Part shown: positions 45,127-54,458 of the stretch, one piece after another | Layout: the number at the start of each line of letters is the position of its first letter | How positions within the stretch are numbered: the first letter of the stretch is position 1 | Origin: Bradyrhizobium sp. 4 | GTDB taxonomy: Bacteria; Pseudomonadota; Alphaproteobacteria; Rhizobiales; Xanthobacteraceae | Direction: 5' to 3' | Length of the DNA: 64,000 bases | Assembly: GCF_023100905.1 (NCBI RefSeq) | Contig: NZ_CP064686.1 | Location: forward strand, 7,218,001-7,282,000 | Notes under the pieces: model-generated | Database searches by the model: none | What the model was told of the DNA's origin: nothing | The model's input: only the letters and a program-made list of their open reading frames with translations | Position numbers and translations under genes: made by a program

Positions 45127-46920
45127 CTAAACCCCCGCCACCGACGTCCACAGCTCCGCCAGCTTGCGCCGCAGGGCCTGCCTGCGGGTCAACGTCGCGG
45201 GCGTTTCTTCGTCTTCCGGAAGGCGCAGGCCGACGACATTGACGCGGCCGCCGGAGATCGAGCGCGCCACAAGTACGATCGGATCCAGCACGAGCTCCGC
45301 CCCCTCTTTCGGCGCGCGTTCGAGATGGACGTCGAAATAATCAGCGAGCGTGTGCCCGCGCTCGTCCTCGCCGACCTCCACGCCGTAGATCTCCGCGAGC
45401 TCGGCGAGCGTGTGCTCGCCGGAGACCATGAAGTCGCCCAGCAGATGCGGGTCCGGCGCCGAGCTCGGCTGCATGTCGACGAAGAAGCGGTCGAGCGATT
45501 CGGCCTTTTCCGGCGGCGCCAGCAGATAGATGTAATCGCCGGGCGCGATCGGCTCGGCTTCCGCCGGCGTCAAGATGTTCTCCTTGCGGATCACGAGCGT
45601 CGGCTTCGACCAGGACGGGATCAGGCCGCGGCGGAAATACAGGCTCTTGGACCGCACCGGATAGCCGACGAGCTGCTGCTCGAGCTGCCCAGGCAGATCC
45701 AGTTCGACACGGCGCGGGCCGCGTTCGGCGCGCGGGAGCGCAACATGGAGCTTGCGCGCGGCCGGCCCCAGGGTCCAGCCCTGCAGCAGGAGCGAGATGA
45801 TGACGACGACGAAGGCGACGTCGAAATAGAGATAGGCCTTCGACAGCCCGACCAGCATCGGGATCGAGGCCAGGAAGATCGCGACCGCGCCGCGTAGGCC
45901 GGTCCAGGCGATAAAGATCTTTTCGCGCCAGTTGAAGCGGAACGGCGCCAGGCACACGAACACCGCGATCGGCCGCGCCACCAGCATCAGGACGAATGCG
46001 ACCCCCACCGCCGGCAGCACGCTGCCGCCAAGCCGGCTCGGCGAGACCAGCAGGCCGAGCAGCACGAACATCACGATCTGGGCCAGCCAGGTCGCGGCGT
46101 CCAGGAAGGCCACCACCGAATTATGCGCGCGCGTCGGGCGGTTGCCGATGATGATGCCGGCGAGATAGACCGCGAGGAAGCCTGAGGCGTGCATGATCTG
46201 CGAGCCGCCGAAGATGACGAGCGCAGCGGTGGTGACAAACGGCGCGTGGAGGCCCTGCGGCAGCGCGACCTTGTTGAGCGCGATGACGACCAGACGCCCG
46301 CCGATCACCCCGACGACGGCGCCCAGCACGGCCTCCTGGGCGAACTCCATCAGCACATGCGCGGCCGTGCCCGTTCCCAGCGAGATGTACTCGACCAGCA
46401 TCAGGGTCAGGAAGATCGCGAAGGGATCGTTGGTGCCGGATTCCACCTCCAGCGTCGCGCCGACGCGCGGGCGCAGGCGCAGGCCCTGTGTATGCACCAG
46501 CAGGAACACTGCGGCCGCGTCAGTCGAGGCCACCACGGCGCCGACCAGCAGCGACTCCGTCCAGTTGAGGTCGAGCGCATATTTCGCGAACGGCGCCGTG
46601 ATCAGCGCGGTCAGCAGCACGCCGACGGTCGCGAGCACCATGGAAGGCGCGAGCACGGTGCGGATGCTGGCAAAGCGGGTCCGCAAGCCGCCGTCGAACA
46701 GGATCAGGGCGAGCGCGACCGAGCCGACCAGATAGGTGGTTCGGACGTCGTCGAACTGCAGCTGTCCGGGACCGGAATCGCCCGCGAGCATGCCGATCGC
46801 GAGGAAGACGAGCAGAAGGGGCGCGCCGAAGCGCAGCGCAAGCAGGCTTGACAGGATCCCGGCCAACACCAGGACGGCGCCGAGCAATATGGCGAGGCTG
46901 ACACTGTCGAGGGAAGCCAT
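45127..46920 (-). CDS. NhaP2/CvrA-type cation/proton antiporter
   Basis: A 597-residue protein: about 12-13 membrane helices (1-390) of the CPA1 family, with GDSGPGQLQFDD, DGGLRTRF and the ion site ASTDAAAVF and EVESGTNDPFA. Cytoplasmic RCK_C and CorC/HlyC-type domains follow (about 410-590: IRKENILTPAEAEPIAPGDY, LADYFDVHLER). This layout matches NhaP2 potassium/proton antiporters that protect against high K+ or alkaline load. Divergent from the channel gene. Confidence 0.93.
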   Translation of the reverse strand: MASLDSVSLAILLGAVLVLAGILSSLLALRFGAPLLLVFLAIGMLAGDSGPGQLQFDDVRTTYLVGSVALALILFDGGLRTRFASIRTVLAPSMVLATVGVLLTALITAPFAKYALDLNWTESLLVGAVVASTDAAAVFLLVHTQGLRLRPRVGATLEVESGTNDPFAIFLTLMLVEYISLGTGTAAHVLMEFAQEAVLGAVVGVIGGRLVVIALNKVALPQGLHAPFVTTAALVIFGGSQIMHASGFLAVYLAGIIIGNRPTRAHNSVVAFLDAATWLAQIVMFVLLGLLVSPSRLGGSVLPAVGVAFVLMLVARPIAVFVCLAPFRFNWREKIFIAWTGLRGAVAIFLASIPMLVGLSKAYLYFDVAFVVVIISLLLQGWTLGPAARKLHVALPRAERGPRRVELDLPGQLEQQLVGYPVRSKSLYFRRGLIPSWSKPTLVIRKENILTPAEAEPIAPGDYIYLLAPPEKAESLDRFFVDMQPSSAPDPHLLGDFMVSGEHTLAELAEIYGVEVGEDERGHTLADYFDVHLERAPKEGAELVLDPIVLVARSISGGRVNVVGLRLPEDEETPATLTRRQALRRKLAELWTSVAGV

Positions 46921-47136
46921 CCACCTTCCGGGTACGAAATCGCTGGAATTGCATCCTTATCGTCGGCAGACTCCCACGCCAACCCATTTCTCCCGCTCGC
47001 GGCAATCTGCCCGCATTTTGCGGCCTTAACGCACTTCACTTGGCGGTGTATCGGTGGTCCGGCCGCGCCCTTTGTGGGATTCTCCGGCGCGCTCGAATCA
47101 ATGCCTCCCGCCCGCTCCCCGACGAGACCGATAGAC

Positions 47137-48447
47137 ATGGACCTCAAAGACTTCATGGAGTTCGTGCAGACCACCGCGCGAAGCGTCGGGGCCGAAATCT
47201 CCTCGCCCTGGTTCTACCTGCAATTCGGGCTCATTCTGGCCGCGGCCGGCATCGCCTATGCCGCGGAAGCCGCCGTTCGCAGCCGGGTCGACATGACCTC
47301 GCTGGCGATGCGCTGGCCGCTGCCGCTCCGGCACTTCGTCCGGGTGATGGTCTCCAGCGCCTCGACGGCCGTGTTCACCCTGCTCGTGATCGTCTCGCGC
47401 GTGGTGATGTACCACGCGACCTGGCCGAGCCGCAGCTATCTCCTGATGGTCGCCGCCAAGCTGGGCCTGGCCTGGCTCGCGATCCGGCTCTTGACCTCGG
47501 TGCTGCGCAACGCCTTCATCGTCAAGCTGGTGTCGATCATGGCCTGGTTCGTCGCGGCGCTCTCGATCCTCGGCCAACTCGATGCGACGGTCGACCTGCT
47601 CGACTCCTTCGCCATCGTGCTCGGCGGCCTGCGGCTGACGCCGCTGCTGGTGATCAAGGCCGGCGCGCTGCTGCTCATCGCGCTCTGGCTCACTAACATC
47701 GCCAGCAATTTCGCCGAGAGCCGGATCAACTCGACCACCGATCTGACGCCGTCGGTGCAGGTGCTGCTGGTCAAGATCATCCGCATCGGCCTGCTTGCAG
47801 TCGCGATCGTGATCGCGCTCGGCACGGTCGGCATCGATCTCTCGGCGCTCGCGGTGTTCTCAGGCGCGGTCGGTGTCGGCATCGGTATCGGCCTGCAGAA
47901 GATCGTCGCCAATTTCATCTCGGGGATCATCCTGCTCGCCGACAAATCGGTGAAGCCGGGCGATCTCGTCACCATCGGCGACAACACCGGGCGGATCAGC
48001 GCGATGAAGACGCGCTATATTTCCGTCGCCGCAGGCGATGGCCGCGAATTCCTGGTGCCGAACGAGGATCTGGTGACGCAAAAAGTCGTCAACTGGACCT
48101 ACACCGACAAGAACACGCTGGTGAAAATCGCCTTCGGCACCAATTACGACGCGGACCCGCGGCTGGTCTGCAAGCTCGCCGCCGAGACCGCGGCCGCGCA
48201 TCCGCGCGCGCAGAAGGGCAAGCCGCCGAATTCCATCCTGACCGAGTTCGCCGAAGCCGGGATGAAGTTCTCGCTGACCTTCTGGATCGCCGACCCCGAC
48301 GGCATGGACAACGTCAAGAGCGACGTGATGCTGGCGCTGTGGGACGCCTTCAAGCGCGAGGGCATCCGGGTTCCCTACCCCGTCCGCGAAATCCGCATCC
48401 GCGGCGGTGCGCTGCCGGTGGAAACCACCGTAGAAGTCCCGAATTGA
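47137..48447 (+). CDS. MscS-family mechanosensitive channel
   Basis: A 436-residue membrane protein with four to five helices before the pore helix (FSGAVGVGIGIGLQKIVANF), which has the Gly/Ala-rich MscS pattern. The MscS beta domain follows (FISGIILLADKSVKPGDLVT, MKTRYISVAAGDGREFLVPNEDL) and a C-terminal alpha/beta domain ends the protein. It should release solutes on hypo-osmotic shock. ATG at 47137 is used; 47101 is an upstream option. Divergent from the antiporter, another ion-balance gene. Confidence 0.93.
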   Translation: MDLKDFMEFVQTTARSVGAEISSPWFYLQFGLILAAAGIAYAAEAAVRSRVDMTSLAMRWPLPLRHFVRVMVSSASTAVFTLLVIVSRVVMYHATWPSRSYLLMVAAKLGLAWLAIRLLTSVLRNAFIVKLVSIMAWFVAALSILGQLDATVDLLDSFAIVLGGLRLTPLLVIKAGALLLIALWLTNIASNFAESRINSTTDLTPSVQVLLVKIIRIGLLAVAIVIALGTVGIDLSALAVFSGAVGVGIGIGLQKIVANFISGIILLADKSVKPGDLVTIGDNTGRISAMKTRYISVAAGDGREFLVPNEDLVTQKVVNWTYTDKNTLVKIAFGTNYDADPRLVCKLAAETAAAHPRAQKGKPPNSILTEFAEAGMKFSLTFWIADPDGMDNVKSDVMLALWDAFKREGIRVPYPVREIRIRGGALPVETTVEVPN

Positions 48448-48575
48448 ACCGGTTTTCGGGCGCATGCCCGCCAAGCTTGGCTTGCATGAAGGCTCGCGAT
48501 CATTAAATTAGGGCCTTAAATCAGACCCTTGCGCCCACCTCGATACCGGCCCCGTGCCGAGAAGACCGCATCCGC

Positions 48576-49394
48576 ATGAGCTACGTCGAAGCTACCGATA
48601 CCTCGCTCCGCAAGACCGGGCAGATCAAGCTGCATGGACCAAGCGCCTTTGCCGGCATGCGCAAGGCGGGAGCGCTGGTGGCGAAGTGCCTGGACGAGCT
48701 CACCGACATCGTCGGGCCCGGCGTTCCGACCGACCGCATCGACCAGTTCGTCCGCGACTTCGCCTTCAGCAACAATGCCTATCCGGCGACGCTGATGTAT
48801 CGCGGCTACCGCTATTCGACCTGCACCTCGCTCAACCACGTGGTCTGCCACGGCATGCCTGGCGACCGTCCGCTGAAAGAGGGCGACATCGTCAACATCG
48901 ACGTCACCTTCATCGTCGACGGCTGGTACGGCGATTCCAGCCGGATGTATGCAGTCGGCCCGATCGCCCGCAAGGCCGAGCGGCTGATCGAGGTGACCTA
49001 TGAGGCGATGATACGCGGCATCGCCGCGGTGAAGCCCGGCGCCACCACCGGCGACATCGGCCATGCCATCCAGAGTTTCGTCGAGCCGCAGGCCATGAGC
49101 GTGGTGCGCGATTTCTGCGGCCATGGCCTCGGGCGCATGTTCCACGACGAGCCGAACATCATCCATATCGGCCGGCCCGGCGAGGGCGTGCAGCTCAAGC
49201 CCGGCATGTTCTTCACAATCGAGCCGATGATCAATCTCGGCAAGCCGCATGTGAAGATCCTCTCCGATGGCTGGACCGCCGTGACCCGCGACCGCTCGCT
49301 ATCGGCGCAGTTCGAGCATTCCGTCGGCGTCACCGCGACAGGCGTCGAGATCTTCACGCTGTCGGAGCGGCACGGCGAGAAGCAGATCGGGTGA
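48576..49394 (+). CDS. map: Type I methionine aminopeptidase
   Basis: A 272-residue enzyme that removes the N-terminal methionine from nascent proteins. The metal ligands are visible: two Asp (IVNIDVTFIVDGWYGDSS), His (FCGHGLGRMFHDEPNI), Glu (FFTIEPMI) and Glu (AQFEHSVGVT). A normal length. radC follows about 100 bases downstream on the same strand, an arrangement common in Bradyrhizobium (recollection). Confidence 0.97.
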   Translation: MSYVEATDTSLRKTGQIKLHGPSAFAGMRKAGALVAKCLDELTDIVGPGVPTDRIDQFVRDFAFSNNAYPATLMYRGYRYSTCTSLNHVVCHGMPGDRPLKEGDIVNIDVTFIVDGWYGDSSRMYAVGPIARKAERLIEVTYEAMIRGIAAVKPGATTGDIGHAIQSFVEPQAMSVVRDFCGHGLGRMFHDEPNIIHIGRPGEGVQLKPGMFFTIEPMINLGKPHVKILSDGWTAVTRDRSLSAQFEHSVGVTATGVEIFTLSERHGEKQIG

Positions 49395-49499
49395 GGGCGG
49401 CTGGCGGCTGACCTTCGGGATCGTCGGCTGGCGTGAACCGGATTTGCCGCCGCAATTGACGGTTGCAAAAAGGATTACCCGCGGCAATGCTGGCGGCCG

Positions 49500-50213
49500 A
49501 TGCCTGCCAAGCCCGACCACGACAAGAGCAAGCCCGAAGAAGCGCCGCACTATCTCGGCCATCGCGAACGGCTGCGCGAGCGCTTCTACAGCGCCGGTGC
49601 GGACGCGCTCAGCGACTACGAGCTGCTGGAGATGGCGCTGTTTCCGGCGCTGCCGCGGCGTGACACCAAGCCGCTGGCGAAGTCGCTGATCAAGATTTTC
49701 GGCTCGTTTGCCGAGGTCGTGCATGCACCGGTGGCGCGCCTGCGCGAGGTGGACGGCATTGGCGAATCCGCGATCCATCAGCTCAAGCTGCTCGCGGCGG
49801 CGGCGCATCGCGTCGCCAAGGGCGGGGTCAACAGCCGCAACGCGCTGTCGTCCTGGAACGAGGTGATCGACTATTGCCGCACCAGCATGGCGTTCGCCGA
49901 GAAGGAGCAGTTTCGCCTGCTGTTCCTCGACAAGCGCAACCAGCTGATCGCCGACGAGGTACAGCAGACCGGCACCGTCGATCACACCCCGGTCTATCCG
50001 CGCGAGGTGATCAAGCGCGCGCTGGAATTGTCCGCGACGGCGCTGATCCTGGTGCACAACCACCCCTCAGGCGATCCCTCCCCTTCACAGGCCGACATCC
50101 AGATGACCAAGGCGATCATCGACATCGCAAAGCCGCTCGGGATTGCGGTGCACGACCACATCATCGTCGGCAAGAGCGGGCATGCGAGTTTGCGCGGGAT
50201 GCGGCTGATCTAG
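49500..50213 (+). CDS. radC: RadC/YicR family JAB-domain protein
   Basis: A 237-residue protein with an N-terminal helix-hairpin-helix region (VDGIGESAIHQLKLLAAAA) and a C-terminal JAB/MPN metal-binding domain. The metal motif is HNHPSGDPSPSQAD. The family was named for DNA repair but the role is unproven; it may act as a peptidase or nuclease. Its stop overlaps the 3' end of the convergent glycine-zipper gene by four bases. Confidence 0.94.
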   Translation: MPAKPDHDKSKPEEAPHYLGHRERLRERFYSAGADALSDYELLEMALFPALPRRDTKPLAKSLIKIFGSFAEVVHAPVARLREVDGIGESAIHQLKLLAAAAHRVAKGGVNSRNALSSWNEVIDYCRTSMAFAEKEQFRLLFLDKRNQLIADEVQQTGTVDHTPVYPREVIKRALELSATALILVHNHPSGDPSPSQADIQMTKAIIDIAKPLGIAVHDHIIVGKSGHASLRGMRLI

Positions 50214-50530
50214 TAGCAATAGCGCGGATCGACCGGGACGTAGGAGCCGTCCCGGCGCTGCATGTAGCAGCCGCGCTGATAGGCGTAATAGCCGGAGCGG
50301 CGGCGTTCGCCCTCGGAGGCGATCGCAGCGCCCGTGCCGGCACCGACGACAGCGCCGATGGCCGCGCCACGGCCTCCGCCGATAGCGCCCCCCACGATCG
50401 CTCCACCGACGCCGCCGAGGATGGCACCGCCAATGGCGTCCTGCGCTGCCGCCTCATGAGCCGGCATCGCCATCACAACCGCCAGACATGCCGCGATAGC
50501 GAAACTTCCAATGCGAAGACCTCGAAGCAT
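50210..50530 (-). CDS. Exported glycine-zipper protein
   Basis: A 106-residue protein with a signal peptide (IGSFAIAACLAVVMAMPAHE ending AAA). A glycine zipper of repeated GG/GA pairs follows (AILGGVGGAIVGGAIGGGRG), able to insert in a membrane. The tail is Tyr/Arg-rich with a cysteine pair (RGCYMQRRDGSYVPVDPRYC). It is common in rhizobia; function unknown. It overlaps radC tail-to-tail by four bases. Confidence 0.78.
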   Translation of the reverse strand: MLRGLRIGSFAIAACLAVVMAMPAHEAAAQDAIGGAILGGVGGAIVGGAIGGGRGAAIGAVVGAGTGAAIASEGERRRSGYYAYQRGCYMQRRDGSYVPVDPRYCY

Positions 50531-50693
50531 GCTCGCCCTCCCCTGTGGTCAGACGAGTCATAGCGCCGCAGCCGGATTCGGACCAGACAAATCACCATGC
50601 CGGGACCCCGCACTCTCGCCATGGCGTCGGAGGCTCGGCTCGAAGGCGGCTCAGGCCACGCCCCGTGTCCAGCGCGGGCCGTCCCCATTCATC

Positions 50694-51068
50694 TCAAGCA
50701 TCGACCCAGCGCTGCACCGCCTCGGCGGTGTCGGCCGGCGTGGTGTTGAAGCAGATCGCGGCGTCGGGCGCCAGGCGGTGGACGAGGTTGAGCACCTTCT
50801 CGAACAGCAGCAGGCGCTCCCTGGGCTCGCGCAGGCCCGCGCCGATCACGATGCAGTCGAAATTCTCCTCGCGCAGCGCTGCCGTGACGGCGGCTTCCGC
50901 CGCGGCATCGAGATCGATCAGGCAGCTCGTGACTTCGTAACCGAGATCGCGCAAGCGCAGCAGTTGCGCATCGATATAGTCGCGCACGAGCGCCGGCGTG
51001 AGCTGCGGGAATGCACTGTAGTCCGCGTTGCCGGGTTCGATGCCGATCGCGAGGACGCGCGTGGTCAT
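50694..51068 (-). CDS. Conserved hypothetical protein, flavodoxin-like fold
   Basis: A 124-residue cytosolic protein. The alternation MTTRVLAIGIEPG, LGYEVTSCLIDLD, DCIVIGAGLREPRER and DAAICFNTTPADT suggests a four-stranded alpha/beta Rossmann-like fold with a possible phosphate or metal loop at GAGLREP. I do not recognise a named family. ATG at 51068 is preceded by GGAG about 10 bases away. Confidence 0.65.
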   Translation of the reverse strand: MTTRVLAIGIEPGNADYSAFPQLTPALVRDYIDAQLLRLRDLGYEVTSCLIDLDAAAEAAVTAALREENFDCIVIGAGLREPRERLLLFEKVLNLVHRLAPDAAICFNTTPADTAEAVQRWVDA

Positions 51069-51319
51069 GCAGGGCTCCGTTGCCGGACTGTCTCGCGTCG
51101 CTAACCGAGCAGCGGCCCTTTCGGTTCCCTCGCGGGCTGCCGCCCTGATCCCGGTCCTGCCGCTCATTTTCTCGGCGAGGTTGTAACCCACTTCACACGC
51201 GGCGCCCCGGCGGCCTGCCAGACTTGCGGGAGATCACGCTGGTCTCACGCCTGATCACGGCACCTGGTTCATTTCGACTGACGCGCGGTTGCAAAATCCA
51301 TTCATTGCGGGAGCGGAAA

Positions 51320-52708
51320 ATGATTTCATTCGAGAGTTTGAAAAGCGAATACGAGCAGAATTGGGCCAATCTCGAGATCCGGCCTGCACGCCTCTCCGAC
51401 GCGAACGCGGTCGCACGCAAGGCCATCAACGGCAAGGCGACCTATCAGCAGATCGAGCGGTTGACCGGCGTCCCCTGGTATTTCGCTGCCCTCTGCCACT
51501 ACCGCGAGTCCAATTTCGATTTCGACACTTATCTCGGCAACGGCGAAACGCTTCATCGCGTGACGACGCTCGTTCCGAAGGGGCGCGGTCCGTTTGCCAC
51601 GTTCGTGGACGGCGCCGTGGACGCCTTCAGGATCGAGAATTTCGTCGGCGCTCACGATTGGGCGATCGCGCGGATTCTGTTCCGGCTCGAAGGGTTCAAC
51701 GGCTTCGGCTATCACGCCAAGGGCTGCAATTCGCCCTATCTCTATGGCGGTTCGACGCTGTATGGCCCGCCCGAGGCAAGAGCCGGCAAATTCGTCCGCG
51801 ATCATGTGTTCGATTCGGGTCACGTCGATTCCCAGCTCGGCACCGCGGTGATCCTGCATGCAATGATGTCGCTGGATTCCTCGATCACCCTCGACGGCAG
51901 CCCGCAATTCGCGAGCCGCGCCGAACCGGAGGACGACGCGGCGTCGACGATAGTTCTCATGCAGCAGGCGCTCAACAAGCTCGGCGCCAATCCGCCGCTC
52001 GCCGAGGACGGCGTCAGCGGACCGAAGACCAGGGCCGCTGTCTCGCAGTTTCAGCAGCAGAACGGCTTGAGAGATACCGGACTTCTCGACGGCGCCACGG
52101 TCGCCGCCCTCACGCGCGCTGTGCAGTCGGGCCCCACCGGATCGAGCGGCGATGTGTCCAGGATCATGAAGCGGCTAGAGGACCTCGCGCAATTGCTGCG
52201 GCCGCCGGTCGGCGCCGTGATCCCGGCAACGACGGCATCGGGCAACACGCTGCCCGCCACCAATGATCCGATCAGCCTTTTCGAACGGCTATTTTCCCTC
52301 GTCAACAAGACGGCCCCCATGCCAGGACCCCTCACCCCGACCAGCCCCGCCCCCGTCGATCAGTTGAAGCAGGTCGTCGACCTGCTCGGCACTTTGCTCA
52401 ACCGGGACGGCAAGCCCGTCCTCGGCCAGGTCAATGGCGCGCTCGGCGATACCATCGGCAAGATGCTCGACGGCAAGAAGACTGCGCTCGGCATCGGCGG
52501 CTCGCTGATCACAGCGCTGCTCTCTTCGGTGACGGCGAGCCCCAACGCTGGCGGTCTTGCCGGGTTGCTCGGGACGCTGGTGTCGGCGGTGCCGGGCCTC
52601 GGCCAATTCGCGATGCCGATCTCCCTGGCGCTCACGGCCTGGGGCGTGCTCGGCAAGATGGAGAAGTGGGCCCAGGGCACCGCGCCGCCGCCCAAGCCGA
52701 CGACGTAG
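51320..52708 (+). CDS. Lysozyme-like, peptidoglycan-binding protein
   Basis: A 462-residue protein. The N-terminal domain (about 1-190) resembles a lysozyme-like hydrolase, with a probable catalytic Glu in LCHYRESNFDF and a following FNGFGYHAKGCNSPYLYGGS segment. A PG_binding_1 domain is at about 210-270 (LMQQALNKLGANPPLAEDGV, TRAAVSQFQQQNGL). The long C-terminal part is Pro/Ser/Thr-rich and then strongly hydrophobic/Gly-rich (LAGLLGTLVSAVPGLGQFAM). No signal peptide is visible, as in phage endolysins, but no other phage gene is near. ATG at 51320 follows GGAGCGG. Confidence 0.75.
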   Translation: MISFESLKSEYEQNWANLEIRPARLSDANAVARKAINGKATYQQIERLTGVPWYFAALCHYRESNFDFDTYLGNGETLHRVTTLVPKGRGPFATFVDGAVDAFRIENFVGAHDWAIARILFRLEGFNGFGYHAKGCNSPYLYGGSTLYGPPEARAGKFVRDHVFDSGHVDSQLGTAVILHAMMSLDSSITLDGSPQFASRAEPEDDAASTIVLMQQALNKLGANPPLAEDGVSGPKTRAAVSQFQQQNGLRDTGLLDGATVAALTRAVQSGPTGSSGDVSRIMKRLEDLAQLLRPPVGAVIPATTASGNTLPATNDPISLFERLFSLVNKTAPMPGPLTPTSPAPVDQLKQVVDLLGTLLNRDGKPVLGQVNGALGDTIGKMLDGKKTALGIGGSLITALLSSVTASPNAGGLAGLLGTLVSAVPGLGQFAMPISLALTAWGVLGKMEKWAQGTAPPPKPTT

Positions 52709-52720
52709 CCTGCGGCCGTC

Positions 52721-52758
52721 CCTTCGAGACGCCCGCCTATGGCGGGCGCTCAGGATAA
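52721..52758. repeat. Hairpin repeat between convergent genes
   Basis: It holds GCCCGCC-TAT-GGCGGGC (52731-52747) within CCTTCGAGAC and GCTCAGGATAAG. I recall this sequence type as a common dispersed repeat in Bradyrhizobium. It lies between the lysozyme-like gene and the Inh gene and may also terminate transcription. Confidence 0.65.
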
Positions 52759-52776
52759 GCTCGCGTTTCGCGGCGC

Positions 52777-53469
52777 CTACTGGCGCAGCATGATCAGGGG
52801 ATCGGCGGTATCGGGGACGCGCCGCCATTGCGCGTTGTCGTCGGCCTCGAACTGCCAGGCCTCACCGGCCTTCGACAGCAGGATGATCTGGCCGCGCTCG
52901 AGCCGCCATTGCGTCGGGTTGAACTGCGCAATGGCCGCATCGCATTTCGGCTTGAGGAAGACCTGGAAATTGTCCGGCCCGGCTTCGGTGTTGGTCAACG
53001 TCAGCCCGCAGACCGGCTGGCCGTTGCCCCGCACGATCGACCAGTCGCCGATCATCTGGTCCATCGACTTCGCCATCGAGCGGGCGGCGGCGAGGTCTTG
53101 CAGGATGTAGACGCCCTCGCCCTGCCGCAGGCCCTCGAAGATGCCGGCCTCGACCTCGGTGAAGTCGATCACGGCTTCACCGCTCGAATCCTGCAGGCGG
53201 ACGATGTCGAGACCCCTGACGCTCCAGGCGACGATATCCTTGGTGAAGGGCAGCGCGGCCTTGCAGGCCGGCTCCAGCTCGAGCTTGAAGCCTTGAGCCG
53301 CAGCGTCGGCCTTGAGCGTGACGACGCAGGTCTTGCTGCGCTCGGTGGTGGAGAGCTCCCACTGCCCGGGCATTTCCTTCTTCAGGGTCGTCGTATCCTG
53401 CGCCAACGCAAGGCCGATCGCGGCCAAGTAGGCCGAGACGGTGAATGCAACGACCCCAAGAACTCTCAT
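52777..53469 (-). CDS. Inh/AprI-type protease inhibitor, two domains
   Basis: A 230-residue protein with a signal peptide (GVVAFTVSAYLAAIGLALAQ). Two similar domains of the AprI/Inh type are seen (about 30-110: GQWELSTTERSKTCVVTLKA, WSVRGLDIVRLQDSSGEAVI; about 140-230: GDWSIVRGNGQPVCGLTLTN, WRLERGQIILLSKAGEAWQF), each an eight-stranded barrel with Cys residues. Members inhibit secreted metalloproteases. The start overlaps the hydroxyacid dehydrogenase stop (TGATG), so it is co-transcribed with an unrelated enzyme and transporter. Confidence 0.82.
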   Translation of the reverse strand: MRVLGVVAFTVSAYLAAIGLALAQDTTTLKKEMPGQWELSTTERSKTCVVTLKADAAAQGFKLELEPACKAALPFTKDIVAWSVRGLDIVRLQDSSGEAVIDFTEVEAGIFEGLRQGEGVYILQDLAAARSMAKSMDQMIGDWSIVRGNGQPVCGLTLTNTEAGPDNFQVFLKPKCDAAIAQFNPTQWRLERGQIILLSKAGEAWQFEADDNAQWRRVPDTADPLIMLRQ

Positions 53470-54458
53470 CAGCGCCCCTTAAAAGGCGTTTCCGCAACCG
53501 GCGTCAACGGCGCCTTGCCTGAGAACCAGGACTTGAGATTGTCGACCACGAGCTGATCCATCGCGTTGCGCGTCACCACCGAGGCCGAGCCGATATGCGG
53601 CAGCAGCACCACGTTCTGCATGGTCTTAAGCTCGTCCGGCACGTTCGGTTCGGCCGCGAACACGTCGAGACCGGCCGCAAGGATGGTGCCGGACTTGAGC
53701 GCCTGGACCAGCGCCGGTTCGTCGATCACCGAGCCGCGCGCGACGTTGACCAGCACACCGCGCGGGCCGAGCGCCTTCAGCACCTCGGCATTGATCATCT
53801 TGTTGGTGCTGGCGCCACCGGGCACGATCACCATCAACGTGTCCACCGCCTTCGCCATCTCGATCAGGTCGGGGTAGTGCTTGTAGGAGACGTCCTTGGA
53901 CGGATTGCGGGTGTGATAGACCACCGGCACCAGCGAGGCATCCAGCCGGCGCGCGATCGCCTGTCCGATCCGGCCCATGCCGACGATGCCGACCTTGCGA
54001 TCGCGCAGCGAGCCGACGCTGAGCGGATAGTTCTGGGTCTGCCAGAGACCGGAGCGCACATAACGATCGGCCTTGATGAATTCACGCACCGTGGAGATCA
54101 GAAGGCCCATCGCGACGTCGGCGACCTCCTCGGTCAGCACGTCGGGCGTGTTGGTGACGATGATGTTGTGCTCGGCGGCGTATTTGGCGTCGACGTGGTC
54201 GTAGCCGACGCCGAAGCTCGCCACCATCTCGATCTTGGGCAATTGCGACAGCGAATCCCGGTCGGCGCGCACCGTGTGATAGGTCACCGCCACGCCGCGG
54301 ATCTTTTCGCGGATTGCCGGCGTCAGCCGCTCGAGATCGCCCCGCGTCTCCGCCTTGTGCACGACGAAATGATCGGAAAACCCGTTCTCGAGGATCGGCC
54401 GGACCGGCCCATAAATCAGAAGGTCGATCTTTTCGGACGAAATCGAACCGGTGGTCAT
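53469..54458 (-). CDS. D-2-hydroxyacid dehydrogenase
   Basis: A 329-residue NAD(P)H-dependent reductase, close to hydroxypyruvate/glyoxylate reductases. The Rossmann motif is GIVGMGRIGQAIARRL; the catalytic Arg is in NVARGSVIDEPALVQAL, Glu in DVFAAEPNVPDELKTM, and His in VLLPHIGSA. ATG at 54458 follows GGAAAGGA and overlaps the permease stop (TGATG); its own stop overlaps the Inh start. The substrate is unknown. Confidence 0.92.
   Translation of the reverse strand: MTTGSISSEKIDLLIYGPVRPILENGFSDHFVVHKAETRGDLERLTPAIREKIRGVAVTYHTVRADRDSLSQLPKIEMVASFGVGYDHVDAKYAAEHNIIVTNTPDVLTEEVADVAMGLLISTVREFIKADRYVRSGLWQTQNYPLSVGSLRDRKVGIVGMGRIGQAIARRLDASLVPVVYHTRNPSKDVSYKHYPDLIEMAKAVDTLMVIVPGGASTNKMINAEVLKALGPRGVLVNVARGSVIDEPALVQALKSGTILAAGLDVFAAEPNVPDELKTMQNVVLLPHIGSASVVTRNAMDQLVVDNLKSWFSGKAPLTPVAETPFKGR

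Noticed and set aside
51320..52708. Prophage remnant
   Set aside because: No integrase, capsid, tail or holin genes nearby, and flanking genes are housekeeping.
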